Part shown: piece by piece, positions 1 through 6,080 of the stretch | Layout of the letters: the number at the start of each line of letters is the position of its first letter | Numbering within the stretch: position 1 is the first letter of the stretch | Source: Brevundimonas sp. | GTDB taxonomy: Bacteria; Pseudomonadota; Alphaproteobacteria; Caulobacterales; Caulobacteraceae | Length of the DNA: 7,756 nt | Assembly: GCA_022712235.1 (NCBI GenBank) | Contig: JALAGW010000104.1 | Location: forward strand, 1 to 7,756 | Direction of reading: 5' to 3' | Notes under the pieces: model-generated | Database searches by the model: none | What the model was told of the DNA's origin: nothing | Seen by the model: only the letters and a program-made list of their open reading frames with translations | Made by a program: the position numbers and the translations under genes

Positions 1-133
1 GCTCGACCGGAGCCAGGGCGGCCGGATAGCCGATGGGGGCCAGTTCGGGACCCTTCACCGTCTCGGTGATGGTGGAGCATGCGCCGAGCGACAGGGCGGA
101 AGCGGCGGCGGCGAGGATCAGGACTTTACGCAT
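1..133 (-). CDS. flgH: FlgH, flagellar L-ring lipoprotein (5' part only)
   Basis: This is the first 44 codons of a gene that runs off the left edge of the window. The product begins MRKVLILAAAA, a basic start plus hydrophobic stretch, followed by the lipobox LGAC-S with the lipidated cysteine at residue 19. It continues with TITETVKGPELAPIG. FlgH is the outer-membrane lipoprotein that forms the L-ring bushing around the flagellar rod. The visible part proves only a lipoprotein signal; the FlgH assignment rests on its place 11 nt after flgA in a flgF-flgG-flgA operon and on FlgH-like residues after the cysteine. The ATG at 133-131 is the natural start because the signal peptide begins there. 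The ribosome site upstream is weak (GAGAGA), so translation may be coupled to flgA. Confidence 0.85.
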   Translation of the reverse strand, partial: MRKVLILAAAASALSLGACSTITETVKGPELAPIGYPAALAPVE

Positions 134-144
134 GACGGGATCTC

Positions 145-918
145 TCAGCGAGCGGCGAACTGTTGCGGATTGGCGCGGGCCATCTGGGCGGCGGGACCGG
201 CGACCGCCCGGCCCGGCGACACGGCCACGGCGTCGATGGTGCGGCCGGACTGGACGTTCAGGACCGGCACGGCCTCGCCCGCCGAGGCGTTGCGCGTGGC
301 CTTGCCGGTGACGGTCAATTCGACGCCGCCGGCGACATAGACGACCTCGACCATGTCGTTGCGGGCGATGACCTGGGGCGAGGCCAGGTCGCGGCTGGTG
401 ACGGCGGCCCCGGCGCGCAGGGCGCGCTTGGCCGACAGACCGACGACCTGATCGGCGTCCTGGGGACCGCCGGCCGGGGCCTGATGGGCCTGAACGGTGG
501 ACCAGACCACGTCGGACGGCTGGATGATGTCGCCGGCGGCCAGGCTGCGGGCGTAGGTCAGAACCTCGACCGTGGCGCCGGGACGCGAGGCCACGGTGGC
601 GGCTGCCGGGCGGGCCGAGGCGTCTGCGGGCGCGGCGCCGCCTTCGCGCACGACGATGCGGCGCAGGCCCTGGGGGTTGGCCCAATCCAGACCGGCGCGA
701 CGGGCGGCGGCCTGAATCTGGCGGGCCTCGAAGACGACCGTGGCCCCGGCGCGCTGGCCGACCACGACGTTGGCGGCGGCGCCCGCGTCGTCGAACAGTT
801 CGCCCAGGGTGACGCGGCCGTCGTCGTCGACGGGGTCGGGCAGCAGGCTGACCGGACCGGCCAGGGCCGGGGCGGCGAAGGCGGCGAGGGCGGCGGCGAG
901 GATCAGGGCGCGCTTCAT
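145..918 (-). CDS. flgA: FlgA, P-ring assembly chaperone
   Basis: The gene encodes 257 residues. FlgA is a periplasmic chaperone that helps FlgI subunits assemble into the P-ring in the peptidoglycan layer. Residues 1-20 form a Sec signal peptide (MKRALILAAA...APALA) with likely cleavage after ALA at 18-20. An N-terminal domain spans about 21-92, followed by an Ala-rich linker at about 93-113. A SAF-type segment at about 115-178 contains LAAGDIIQPSDV and the repeated-type motif LRAGAAVTSRDL. The C-terminal ChapFlgA beta domain has VYVAGGVELTVTGKA followed by GEAVPVLNVQSGRTI at 213-227. Start ATG at 918-916 has AAAGAG 7 nt upstream. The stop codon lies 11 nt before flgH, and flgG ends 15 nt before this start, so the genes are almost certainly co-transcribed. 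Length is normal for alphaproteobacterial FlgA. Confidence 0.93.
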   Translation of the reverse strand: MKRALILAAALAAFAAPALAGPVSLLPDPVDDDGRVTLGELFDDAGAAANVVVGQRAGATVVFEARQIQAAARRAGLDWANPQGLRRIVVREGGAAPADASARPAAATVASRPGATVEVLTYARSLAAGDIIQPSDVVWSTVQAHQAPAGGPQDADQVVGLSAKRALRAGAAVTSRDLASPQVIARNDMVEVVYVAGGVELTVTGKATRNASAGEAVPVLNVQSGRTIDAVAVSPGRAVAGPAAQMARANPQQFAAR

Positions 919-933
919 GGCTCAGCTCTTTCC

Positions 934-1722
934 CTAGCTCTTCACCTGGGCCGAGACGGACAGCATCTCGTCGGCGGTGGTGATGACCTTGGAGTTCATC
1001 TCATAGGCGCGCTGGGCCACGATCAGGGCCGTGATCTCGCTGACCGCGTCGACGTTCGAGGCCTCGGTGTAACCCTGGATCAAATGGCCGTAGCCGGGTT
1101 CGTTGGGGGCGCCGATGGTGGCCGCGCCCGAGGCGGCGGTCTCCAGCAACAGGTTGTCGCCAATGGCTTCCAGACCTGCCTCGTTGAAGAAGGTCGCCAG
1201 TTCCAGCTGGCCGACGACCTGCGGCTCGGTCTGGCCCTGGGTGGTGACCTGGACCTGGCCCGACTTGGAGATGGAGACGTCGATGGCGTCCTGGGGGATG
1301 TTGATGGCCGGCTCGACCGCATAGCCGTCTTCGGTGACCAGCTGGCCCTCGCCGTTGACGGCGAAGTTGCCGGCGCGGGTGTAGGCGATCTCGCCCGAGG
1401 GCATGGTGATCTGGAAGTAGCCCTTGCCGTCGATGGCGATGTCGTAGGGGTTGCCGGTGCGGGTCGGGCTGCCCTGTTCGGTGATGCGATAGACGCTGCC
1501 GGCCTTCACGCCGGCGCCGATCTGGATGCCGGTGGGGACGACGGTGCCCTGGGTCGAGGACTGCGCGCCCATGCGTTCGACGTTCTGGTAGAGCAGGTCC
1601 TGGAACTCGGCCCGCTGACGCTTGAAGCCGACCGTGTTCATGTTGGCGATGTTGTTGGAGATGACCTCGACGTTCAGCTGTTGGGCCAGCATGCCGGAGG
1701 TGGCGGTTCTAAGAGCGCGCAT
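934..1722 (-). CDS. flgG: FlgG, flagellar distal rod protein
   Basis: The gene encodes 262 residues, the family's usual length. FlgG builds the distal rod of the basal body, crossing the periplasm between the proximal rod and the hook, and is exported by the flagellar type III system without a cleaved signal. The N-terminal rod domain shows SNNIANMNTVGFK at 22-34. The segment MGAQSSTQGT with TGIQIGAGV at about 51-72 is the FlgG-specific insertion that separates it from FlgF. The central domain contains DIAIDGKGYFQI and YTRAGNF. The C-terminal flagellar hook/rod helix contains NVDAVSEITALIVAQRAYEMN. The start ATG has AAGGA 11 nt upstream, and the preceding flgF ends 17 nt before it. It is the second gene of the flgF-G-A-H operon. 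Confidence 0.97.
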   Translation of the reverse strand: MRALRTATSGMLAQQLNVEVISNNIANMNTVGFKRQRAEFQDLLYQNVERMGAQSSTQGTVVPTGIQIGAGVKAGSVYRITEQGSPTRTGNPYDIAIDGKGYFQITMPSGEIAYTRAGNFAVNGEGQLVTEDGYAVEPAINIPQDAIDVSISKSGQVQVTTQGQTEPQVVGQLELATFFNEAGLEAIGDNLLLETAASGAATIGAPNEPGYGHLIQGYTEASNVDAVSEITALIVAQRAYEMNSKVITTADEMLSVSAQVKS

Positions 1723-1739
1723 CGTTCAGGCCGTCCTTA

Positions 1740-2477
1740 CTAGCCGACCCGGCCCAGCCGCTCGACCGAGCGGCGTGACAGGTCGTTGGCGTTTTCGATC
1801 ATCTTGGTCACGCGCTCGTAGGCGCGGTTGATCTCGATCAGGTTGGTGATTTCCTGAAGCGTGTTGACGTTTGAGCCTTCCAGCATGCCTTGGCGGATCT
1901 GCACGTCCGGGGCGTCGAGCGGCTGGGCGTTCGAGGTGTTGCGATACAGGCCGTCGCCGCTCTTTTGCAGCACCGACAGGGCGTCGAAGCGGACGGCGTT
2001 CAGGCGACCGACAGGCTGGCCTTCCTGGCTGATCGTGCCGTCAGGGCCGACGGTGACGGGGCCGCGCTCGGGGTCGAGGGTGATGGGGCCGCCGTCGCCG
2101 AGGACCGGCAGACCCTGTTTGGTCATCAGCACGCCCTCGGCGTTGGTCGTGAAGCCGCCGTCGCGGGTATAGGCCTCGCCCGTCGCGGTCTGGACCCGGA
2201 AGAAGGCGCCTTCGCCCTCGATACCGAAGTCCAGCGACCGGCCGGTCTGCTTCATCGACCCCTGGCCGAAGTCGCGGCCGACGCCCTTGTCCAGCACGAA
2301 GCTGGCCGAGGGGCGGATGTTGTCGTTGCGGGCGCGTTGACCGACCTCGGTCCCGACCATCAGCTGTTCGACCTTGAACCCGGTGGTGTCGGCGTTGGCG
2401 ACGTTGTTCGCCACGATGTCGAGCTCGCGGCGAAGCGTCATCTGACGAGACAATCCGATGTAGGCGGCGTTTTCCAC
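1740..2477 (-). CDS. flgF: FlgF, flagellar proximal rod protein
   Basis: The gene encodes 245 residues. FlgF is one of the proximal rod subunits joining the MS-ring to the distal rod and is a type III export substrate. The N-terminal helix contains NNVANADTTGFK at 24-35, the signature of rod and hook proteins. The middle shows LDFGIEGEGAFFRV and YTRDGGF. The C-terminus has EGSNVNTLQEITNLIEINRAYE, predicted to form the coiled helix that packs in the rod core. Lack of the FlgG-type GAQSS insertion, shorter length and position before flgG support FlgF. The start is GTG at 2477-2475, chosen because AAGGAG lies 8 nt upstream and because the protein then begins MENAAYIGL, aligned with other FlgF N-termini. 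It is the first gene behind the sigma-54 promoter, with an inferred leader of only about 16 nt. Confidence 0.95.
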   Translation of the reverse strand: MENAAYIGLSRQMTLRRELDIVANNVANADTTGFKVEQLMVGTEVGQRARNDNIRPSASFVLDKGVGRDFGQGSMKQTGRSLDFGIEGEGAFFRVQTATGEAYTRDGGFTTNAEGVLMTKQGLPVLGDGGPITLDPERGPVTVGPDGTISQEGQPVGRLNAVRFDALSVLQKSGDGLYRNTSNAQPLDAPDVQIRQGMLEGSNVNTLQEITNLIEINRAYERVTKMIENANDLSRRSVERLGRVG

Positions 2478-2500
2478 GAGTGCGGCTCCTTCGCCGATCT

Positions 2501-2521
2501 CGTCGCAACGACCGTGCCAAC
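2501..2521 (-). promoter_or_regulatory. Sigma-54 (RpoN) promoter of flgFGAH
   Basis: Read on the minus strand, the site is TTGGCACG, four bases (GTCG), then TTGC. It matches the sigma-54 consensus TGGCACG-N4-TTGC at every conserved position with the exact spacing. The -24 GG lies at 2518-2517 and the -12 GC at 2506-2505. Transcription should start near 2493, just ahead of the flgF Shine-Dalgarno at 2491-2486. In Caulobacter, rod, ring and hook operons of this class need sigma-54 with the activator FlbD; applying that here is inference from family knowledge. Confidence 0.92.
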
Positions 2522-2574
2522 AGGGTTAATCCAGTCGTAGCGGGCATTTGAGCCGAATTGACCTGTGCGGCGCC

Positions 2575-2589
2575 CGGCAGGATTTGCCG
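2575..2589. promoter_or_regulatory. Inverted repeat, possible FlbD (ftr-like) operator
   Basis: CGGCA and TGCCG form perfect 5-bp arms around a 5-bp spacer. The centre is about 89 bp upstream of the inferred flgF transcription start, the usual zone for a sigma-54 activator. It also lies immediately upstream of the CtrA-like box of fliL. Caulobacter ftr elements bound by FlbD are GC-rich imperfect palindromes with GGCAA/TTGCC character as I remember them. The resemblance is suggestive, but arms this short can occur by chance in GC-rich DNA. Confidence 0.4.
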
Positions 2590-2593
2590 ATTG

Positions 2594-2609
2594 TAAACGC
2601 CTCGTTAAC
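2594..2609 (+). promoter_or_regulatory. CtrA-type box of the fliL promoter
   Basis: The sequence TAAA-N7-TTAAC closely fits the CtrA recognition pattern TTAA-N7-TTAAC: the second half is exact and the first differs in its core. It is centred about 49 bp before the fliL GTG. That is right for a CtrA site overlapping the -35 region of a class II flagellar promoter with a start near 2635-2640. The AT-rich patch stands out sharply from its surroundings. In C. crescentus fliLM is a CtrA-dependent early flagellar operon, which supports the reading. The exact transcription start cannot be placed from sequence alone. Confidence 0.65.
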
Positions 2610-2650
2610 CAAAATCGCCGCATCAGGAAGTCTGTGAGGATCGGGGCGAC

Positions 2651-3307
2651 GTGCGGATGCTGAAGCTGAAGCTGGGCAAGAAGAAAGACGCGGCGCCGGC
2701 CGGCGACGACGCCAACCTGCCCGCCGTGTCGGACGGCGAAGGCGGCGAGGGCGCGCCCGCCAAGAAGAAGCTGCCGCTTTTGTTCATCATCATCCCGGCG
2801 GCCCTGGTGGTGCTGGGCGGCGGCGGGGCCGCGGCCTTCCTGCTGATGAAGCCCAAGCCGGCTGAGGCCGAAGCGGGCGAGCACGGCGCCGAGAAGAAAG
2901 CTGACGATCACGGCAAGAAGGAAGAGAAGAAGGGTGGCGGTCACGGCGGCGGGGGCGGCGAGGCCGACCCGGCGGCGGGCAAGATCGCGGCCGGTCCCGA
3001 TGGCGTGACCTTCTACACCCTGCCGGACATGATCGTGAACATCCAGTCGGCGGACGGTCGTCCCACCTATCTGAAGCTGAAGCTGACGCTGGAGATGAAG
3101 GACGCCGACCTGGCGACCGATCTGCAGGGCGAGACGCCGCGGATGCAGGACATGTTCCAGGGCTTCCTGCGCGAACTGCGGCCCGAGGACCTGGCCGGTT
3201 CGGCGGGTTCCTATCAACTGCGCGCCGAGATCCTGCGCCGGGTCAACCTGATCGCCGCGCCGGGCAAGGTGGACGCCGTGCTGATCGAAGAAATGCTGGT
3301 GTCCTAG
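2651..3307 (+). CDS. fliL: FliL, flagellar basal-body associated protein
   Basis: The gene encodes 218 residues. FliL is a single-pass inner-membrane protein around the stators that supports motor torque and stator stability. A basic cytoplasmic N-terminus (residues 1-40, ending AKKK) leads into a membrane span at about 41-65 (LPLLFIIIPAALVVLG). A charged Gly/Lys/His-rich periplasmic linker follows at about 70-110. The conserved FliL domain spans 119-218, with FYTLPDMIVNI near its start and YQLRAEILRRVNLI, GKVDAV and LIEEMLVS towards its end. The start is GTG at 2651 with GAGGA 10 nt upstream; an in-frame TAA at 2606 and no earlier start codon limit the choice, and the only close alternative is ATG at 2657. 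It is the first gene after the CtrA-like box, and its stop is 2 nt before fliM. Confidence 0.95.
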   Translation: MRMLKLKLGKKKDAAPAGDDANLPAVSDGEGGEGAPAKKKLPLLFIIIPAALVVLGGGGAAAFLLMKPKPAEAEAGEHGAEKKADDHGKKEEKKGGGHGGGGGEADPAAGKIAAGPDGVTFYTLPDMIVNIQSADGRPTYLKLKLTLEMKDADLATDLQGETPRMQDMFQGFLRELRPEDLAGSAGSYQLRAEILRRVNLIAAPGKVDAVLIEEMLVS

Positions 3308-3309
3308 GC

Positions 3310-4368
3310 ATGACCGACACCCTGGCGGCCGAGAACGAACTGGATCCCTTTGGCGGCGAAGCCGACATGGGCGCGACCCTGTCCGAGCGTGTGCTGAACC
3401 AGGACGAGATCGACAGCCTGCTGGGCTTCGACATGGGCGACGGCGACGACTCCGAACGGAGCGGCATCCGCGCCATCATCAACTCGGCCCTGGTGTCCTA
3501 CGAGCGTCTGCCGATGCTCGAGATCGTCTTCGACCGCCTGGTGCGGTTGATGACGACCAGCCTTCGCAACTTCACCTCGGACAACGTCGAGGTCAGCCTC
3601 GACACCATCAGCTCGATCCGTTTCGGTGACTATCTGAACTCGATCCCGCTGCCGGCCATCCTGGCGGTCTTCCGGGCCGAGGAACTGGACAACTACGGCC
3701 TGCTGACGGTCGACAGCAATCTGATCTATTCGATCGTCGATGTCCTGCTGGGCGGGCGTCGCGGCACGGCGGCGCTGCGGATCGAGGGGCGGCCCTACAC
3801 CACCATCGAGCGGGTGCTGGTGCAGCGGATGGTCGAGGTCATCCTGAACGACGCGCGCGCCGCCTTCGAGCCGCTGACGCCGGTGCATTTCACCCTGGAC
3901 CGGCTGGAGACCAATCCGCGTTTCGCCGCCATCGCGCGTCCGGCCAACGCCGCCATCCTGGTCAAGCTGCGGATCGACATGGAAGACCGGGGCGGTCGGG
4001 TCGAATTGCTGCTGCCCTATTCGACGCTGGAGCCCATCCGCAAGATGCTGCTGCAGCAGTTCATGGGCGAGAAGTTCGGCCGCGACAACATCTGGGAAGG
4101 CCACCTGGCCACCGAGCTGTGGACCACGGAAACCGAGGTGCGCTGTGTGCTGGACGAGCAGCAGATCCCTCTGTCGCAGGCGCTGAATTTCAAGGTCGGG
4201 GACACCCTGATGCTGAACGTCACGCCCGACTCCGAGGTGTCGGTCCGCGCCGGCTCCATTCCGCTGACGACCGGCAGGATGGGCCGCAAGGGCCAGCATA
4301 TCGCCGTGCGGGTCGAAGGCCCGATCAATCCTGACATCGCCGCCAATCTGGGCCGAGGGAAACGCTGA
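3310..4368 (+). CDS. fliM: FliM, flagellar motor switch protein
   Basis: The gene encodes 352 residues. FliM sits in the cytoplasmic C-ring between FliG and FliN; it binds phosphorylated CheY to change the motor's rotation. The CheY-binding peptide appears as LNQDEIDSLLGFD at 29-41, somewhat deeper than in E. coli, where it is at the extreme N-terminus. The middle CheC-like domain runs from about 52 to 245, with LVRLMTTSLRNFT, SIPLPAILAVF and the GG-x-x-G turn in LLGGRRG at 146-152. The C-terminal SpoA/FliN-like domain occupies about 260-340, with CVLDEQQIPLSQALNFKVGDTL and GRKGQHIAVRVEGPI. It begins 2 nt after fliL with no clear Shine-Dalgarno, so translational coupling is likely. The next gene starts 1 nt after its stop. 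Confidence 0.97.
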   Translation: MTDTLAAENELDPFGGEADMGATLSERVLNQDEIDSLLGFDMGDGDDSERSGIRAIINSALVSYERLPMLEIVFDRLVRLMTTSLRNFTSDNVEVSLDTISSIRFGDYLNSIPLPAILAVFRAEELDNYGLLTVDSNLIYSIVDVLLGGRRGTAALRIEGRPYTTIERVLVQRMVEVILNDARAAFEPLTPVHFTLDRLETNPRFAAIARPANAAILVKLRIDMEDRGGRVELLLPYSTLEPIRKMLLQQFMGEKFGRDNIWEGHLATELWTTETEVRCVLDEQQIPLSQALNFKVGDTLMLNVTPDSEVSVRAGSIPLTTGRMGRKGQHIAVRVEGPINPDIAANLGRGKR

Positions 4369-4369
4369 C

Positions 4370-4957
4370 ATGACCGGCATCATTCTCGATTCCATCCTCA
4401 TGCTGCTGCTAGTCGCGGCCATCGCCTACGGCATCAAGCTGGAGAAGAAGCTGAAGGCCCTGCGCGACGGCCAACTGGCCTTCGCCGGCGCCGTGACCGA
4501 GCTGAATTCGGCCGCCGGTCGCGCCGAGCAGGCCCTTGCGACGCTGCGCGCCTCGGGCCACGAAACCGATCTGCTGCACGACCGCATCATCAAGGCCCGC
4601 GCCGTGAAGCAGGAGCTGGAGGTGCTGATCGCCCGCGCCCCCGCCGGTCTGCCCGCGCGCTCGGCGGCGCCCCAGGTCGAGGTTCGCGAAGAGCCGGTGC
4701 TGGAGCTGAACACGCCGACGTCGCAGGTCGCGCCCCTGCTGGACGATGAAGCGCGCGCCCGCCGCATGGCCTCGCTGATGGAGCGGATCGAGGGCGCGCG
4801 CGCCGTGATGAAGGCGCCGGCGGCCCGTCCCGCGCCGGCTGCAGCGCCGACTGAAGCCTTCGCCCCGGTGCGGCAGGCCTTGGCCGCTAACCATGCTGCG
4901 CAACAGAGCCTAAACCGCGCTCGTCGTAGCCTGGACGAAGATCTTTTCGCTGCATGA
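4370..4957 (+). CDS. pflI: DUF6468-type coiled-coil membrane protein, probable PflI (polar flagellar placement)
   Basis: The gene encodes 195 residues. One N-terminal membrane segment at about 3-22 (IILDSILMLLLVAAIAYG) is followed by the basic stretch KLEKKLKALR, which by the positive-inside rule leaves the C-terminus in the cytoplasm. A helical, probably coiled-coil region covers about 24-90 (LNSAAGRAEQALATL, DRIIKARAVKQELEVLI). An Ala/Pro-rich linker and a second helix at about 126-148 follow. The position one base after fliM, with GAGGGA 9 nt upstream of the ATG, marks it as a flagellar gene. In C. crescentus the gene after fliM is, to my recollection, pflI, a bitopic protein needed to place the flagellum at the pole. 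I know this family from position and topology rather than a catalytic motif, so the symbol is probable, not proven. Confidence 0.65.
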   Translation: MTGIILDSILMLLLVAAIAYGIKLEKKLKALRDGQLAFAGAVTELNSAAGRAEQALATLRASGHETDLLHDRIIKARAVKQELEVLIARAPAGLPARSAAPQVEVREEPVLELNTPTSQVAPLLDDEARARRMASLMERIEGARAVMKAPAARPAPAAAPTEAFAPVRQALAANHAAQQSLNRARRSLDEDLFAA

Positions 4958-4962
4958 TGCTT

Positions 4963-5053
4963 GCCCCTATGCCTGACGCGCGGCGTCAGGCGACTTGAGG
5001 GGATCATTTTTCTTGCCCTATGCCCGACGCGCGGCGTCGGACGACATGAGGGC
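4963..5053 (+). repeat. Two tandem copies of a nested hairpin element
   Basis: Copy 1 (4963-5002) and copy 2 (5015-5053) are imperfect direct repeats offset by 51-52 bp. Each has a 9-nt inner stem around a GCG loop. In copy 1 GCCTGACGC (4971-4979) pairs with GCGTCAGGC (4983-4991); in copy 2 GCCCGACGC (5022-5030) pairs with GCGTCGGAC (5034-5042) with one mismatch. Each also has an outer 5-bp stem: CCCCT/AGGGG (4964-4968 with 4998-5002) and GCCCT/AGGGC (5015-5019 with 5049-5053). A T5 run at 5007-5011 follows copy 1. The element fills the spacer between the pflI-like gene and motE. It could be a REP-type dispersed repeat, a terminator or attenuator, or a processing or stability element; the sequence cannot decide among these. 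Confidence 0.75.
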
Positions 5054-5073
5054 GCCGACGACCGAGTTGACCG

Positions 5074-6006
5074 ATGAGCAAGCTGCCCCGCCTTCTGCCC
5101 CTGATCGCCATCGCCATCGGCGGGGTCGTGGCCGTGCGTGCGGCGGGCGTGGCGCCGGAGCTGTTCCAGGGTGCGACCGCCTGGGCCCAGGAAGCCGTGA
5201 CCGCCGAGACGTCGGGCGAGGGCGGGGGAGCCGCCGCCAAGCCGGTTCCCGCCGTCTGCGCCCTGACGCCGGAGCAACTGGCCCAGCAGGCGGGAATCTC
5301 GCCGGCTGAACTGCGCATCATCCAGTCCCTGTCCAAGCGCCGCGACGCCCTGGATGCGCGCGACGCCGACTTCGCCACCACCCTGCCGCTGATGGTCGCC
5401 GCAGAGCAGAAGCTGGACGCCAAGCTGCAGGCGCTGGAAGCCCTCAAGGGCGAGATTTCCGCCCTGGTCGGTCAGGTGGACGAGAAGGAAAAGGCCGAGA
5501 CGGATCGTCTGGTCGCCGTCTATTCCGCCATGCGGCCCAAGGAAGCCGCCGCCGTCTTCAACACCCTGGACGACAGCGTGCGTCTGCCGGTCGCCGCCGC
5601 CATGCGGCCGCGGACCCTGGCCGCCATCATGGCCCAGATGCCGGCCCCGGCGGCGCGTGAACTGACCGAGAAGCTGGCCAAGCGATTCCAGTCGCAACAG
5701 TTCGCCGCCCGCGCCGCCGCCGCGACGGCGGGGGCGACGCCCACCGCGACCCCGGCAGCGACTCCGGCGGCGGCGCCTGCGCCGGCCCGCGCGGTCCAAC
5801 CCGCCGGGACCACGCCCGTCGCGACCCCTGCCGCGCAACCGGCGGCCCAGCCCGTGCGTCGTCCTGCGCCGCGTCCGGCGGCTCAGCGTCCGGCGGCTCG
5901 CCCCGCCGCCCCGTCTGCGCCCCCTGCCGAGGCCGGTCCGCGCCCCTACGCCCCCGGCGGCGAGGCCGGCGCGGCCCCGGCTCCGGCGCGCCAGTCGGTG
6001 CAGTAG
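5074..6006 (+). CDS. motE: MotE-like flagellar protein with Ala/Pro-rich tail
   Basis: The gene encodes 310 residues. An N-terminal signal or anchor at about 6-24 (RLLPLIAIAIGGVVAV) sends the rest to the periplasm. A low-complexity spacer leads to a helical, coiled-coil region at about 65-145 (LSKRRDALDARDADF, AEQKLDAKLQALEALK). A MgtE-N/MotE-type domain spans about 146-206, with YSAMRPKEAAAVFNTL and MRPRTLAAIMAQM. In Sinorhizobium MotE is a periplasmic chaperone for the motility protein MotC; no motC or motB is visible here, so that role is not assured. Residues from about 211 to the end are almost wholly Ala, Pro, Thr and Arg, an unusual extension. The start is fixed by an in-frame TGA at 5068-5070, two codons before the ATG at 5074; the ribosome site is poor. 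It follows the pflI-like gene after the duplicated hairpin. Confidence 0.82.
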   Translation: MSKLPRLLPLIAIAIGGVVAVRAAGVAPELFQGATAWAQEAVTAETSGEGGGAAAKPVPAVCALTPEQLAQQAGISPAELRIIQSLSKRRDALDARDADFATTLPLMVAAEQKLDAKLQALEALKGEISALVGQVDEKEKAETDRLVAVYSAMRPKEAAAVFNTLDDSVRLPVAAAMRPRTLAAIMAQMPAPAARELTEKLAKRFQSQQFAARAAAATAGATPTATPAATPAAAPAPARAVQPAGTTPVATPAAQPAAQPVRRPAPRPAAQRPAARPAAPSAPPAEAGPRPYAPGGEAGAAPAPARQSVQ

Positions 6007-6080
6007 GCCTTCACCTTTCGTCATCCGGAAGCGGCGCAGTCGCTATCGGGGACCGCAACATACTCTGACGTCTACGTCCC

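Noticed and set aside
163..1743. 526-codon open frame on the plus strand across flgA and flgG
   Set aside because: It is antisense to two clear flagellar genes. Its product is a Gly/Asp/Val-rich low-complexity translation typical of the opposite strand of GC-rich genes, with no recognisable domain.
2438..3217. 259-codon minus-strand frame covering the flgF-fliL spacer and fliL
   Set aside because: It would cover the sigma-54 promoter and overlap the flgF start; the translation is low-complexity and unlike any family I know.
3304..4422. 372-codon minus-strand frame opposite fliM
   Set aside because: Fully antisense to fliM; Gln/His/Asp/Arg-rich composition with no family resemblance.
4998..5014. 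Intrinsic terminator made of the copy 1 outer stem and T5 run
   Set aside because: The T-run begins 4 nt after a 5-bp outer stem that encloses a large internal loop. The fit is too loose to call a terminator separately from the repeat element.
4995..5309. 104-codon plus-strand frame starting inside the duplicated hairpin
   Set aside because: It overlaps motE in another frame, has a TTG start without a ribosome site, and its N-terminus is just the translated repeat.
4426..6024. 532-codon minus-strand frame opposite the pflI-like gene and motE
   Set aside because: Arg/Gly-rich artefact that spans two real genes and the hairpin repeat; no domain or ribosome site.
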